A model generated the notes under the pieces. The model was not told the DNA's origin. It saw only the letters and a list, made by a program, of their open reading frames with translations, and ran no database searches. A stretch of DNA of 64,000 nucleotides from Aphelocoma coerulescens (Eukaryota > Chordata > Aves > Passeriformes > Corvidae), in assembly GCF_041296385.1 (NCBI RefSeq), contig NC_091014.1, positions 19,009,578-19,073,577 of the forward strand, in the 5' to 3' direction. Below, one piece after another: positions 62,830 to 64,000 of the stretch; the stretch's first letter is position 1; each line of letters starts with the position of its first letter. A program made the translations under genes and the position numbers.

Positions 62830-64000
62830 CCTTAAGGCTTTTTTCTCTTTTTCTCATCTATTCATGGAGTTGTAAATAACACTTTATTTATAATAGCAAG
62901 GAATAAATTCCACCAACAATTTCAGTTATCTACAACTTTGAAAGATCATTTCTGAAACTTATTCTTTGACAGAGACACAACTCCTATGAGCATTTTCCTA
63001 TTTGGGCCATTCCTTAGGAAATTCCAGTAAAAAAACCCAACACTCTGACTTCCCTTATCCTTCACATGTTCTCACAAATGAGAAAAAAGAGTCCATCAGG
63101 CAGATATCCTTCAAGCATATATTTCATGTGGCTGTTTTCATTTTTACTGTGATGACACACTTCAGTGAATTAACTGAACACATCAAGGCAATTGTTATGG
63201 CATTTTCATTCCTGTCCCCTTCCCTTCTAAATATGAGAGCTGGGGAGGCAGTAGTGGAGTTGTTTTGTGTTGTATGTGTATTTTTTTGTTAACCCTGTTG
63301 AGTCTGATAGTACAACTAAGAGACTGAGCAGTGCAGGTTACCTATAAGAAAGAAAAGAGGAAAATGAGAGCAGCTAACAGAGAACTCTTGCAGGAGCTGT
63401 GCTGGGAAGTGCAGAAGATCTTAAAGATCCATTCACCTTGCAAGGACTGGTCTCAGTTGTGTCATGACAATTTATGTATTGGCTTTGCATCAGCTTTCCT
63501 ATAAAACAAGAAAGTTAGAAAGTAAGAAAGAAAGCCTTATGTTTACATAAAGTAGTGTTTTGTATTAAGGTGTAAACTTAATTTAGGACCAAGTTGTGAA
63601 GCTTGGAAAAACATACTTCATTAGGAATGCTGCTAAAAATAAATAAGAAAAATATAGCAAATGTTGATAATATCATTTAGAGTTGCAAAAACTTTTCAAA
63701 AAGCAGACATAGAAAAGCATTTACCTAACAAATAAATTTTGTCTCTGACAGCTTAAAAAAAAAATGAGTCCTTTAACAAATAAACATACATGAAGTGAGT
63801 TAACACTCTAAATGTCAGAGAAATCTGAAATCTGACCTTCCTTTGGTTTGGAAACTGATAACTGAAACCGAAAAGATGCTTTCAGAAAGGTAGGTCACAC
63901 AGAAAGTTGCAGTAGAAGATATATACAGTATCCATGGATCCTGTTTTCATTTTCTTTTTGTAGGTCTTTTAGACAAATCAGGAAACATTATAGTACACAA
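62830..64000. other. AT-rich non-coding DNA
   Basis: A GAAA-type purine-rich patch is at about 63,509-63,535. The 96-codon open frame at 63,002-63,292 has no recognisable domain. No gene. Confidence 0.45.

Noticed and set aside
1..64000. Search for CRISPR arrays, operons, tRNA genes and bacterial-type promoters or terminators
   Set aside because: None found. The repeat content shows a bird nuclear genome, and no GTTCRANNC-type tRNA B-box in a plausible context was seen.

Overview
This window reads as a non-coding stretch of a bird genome: either a gene desert or the inside of a very long intron. The evidence is the repeat content. There are several CR1 LINE fragments, including the typical avian CR1 3' ends that finish in short ATTCTRTG-like repeats. 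There are also several solo LTRs of avian ERV-L-like and other endogenous retrovirus families that I recognise from bird genomes. The base composition is AT-rich, as in avian macrochromosomal gene-poor DNA. A neoavian bird, possibly a passerine, fits best, but the sequence alone does not settle the order. I found no exon, tRNA, rRNA, CRISPR array, intact retroviral gene or bacterial-type gene. The open frames present are short, lack recognisable domains, and are explained by chance, by poly-T/poly-A tracts or by LTR sequence.

Layout. Positions 1-9.5 kb are mostly featureless AT-rich DNA, apart from two CR1 pieces in opposite orientation at 1.37-2.0 kb. A very old CR1 relic lies at about 9.5-10.1 kb, a short CR1 3' end at 11.3 kb, and a truncated LTR (family 'A' here) at 13.05-13.4 kb. 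From 13.7 to 24.1 kb the DNA is unique-looking, with simple repeats, two stretches that read like conserved non-coding elements and a MIR-like relic. At 24.17-25.22 kb three retroelements sit side by side: LTR A (+), LTR B (-) and a CR1 3' end (+). LTR B (+), followed by a second LTR-like unit, lies at 32.3-33.5 kb. A GC- and CpG-rich LTR-like block is at 38.8-39.3 kb. The cleanest element is a 440-bp solo LTR at 45.39-45.83 kb, with a TATA box, a poly(A) signal and matched ends.

The right third holds a short CR1 3' end (48.4 kb) and an unclassified GC-richer block (48.9-49.3 kb). It also has a perfect 14/14 CTCF core motif at 50,542, simple repeats (52.1 and 53.2 kb), a probable LTR at 57.8-58.4 kb, and a near-complete LTR A at 59.9-60.4 kb. 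An eroded palindromic element at 62.75-62.83 kb matches, from memory, a repeat common in turtles and crocodilians.

Nothing here works together as a gene system. The functional candidates are regulatory: the CTCF site and a few conserved-looking blocks rich in homeodomain-type TAAT cores. I saw no evidence of an undescribed biological system. The points most worth checking are the CTCF site, the displaced flanking repeat of the 45.4-kb LTR, the covarying palindrome inside LTR A, the palindromic relic at 62.8 kb, and the conserved-looking blocks.
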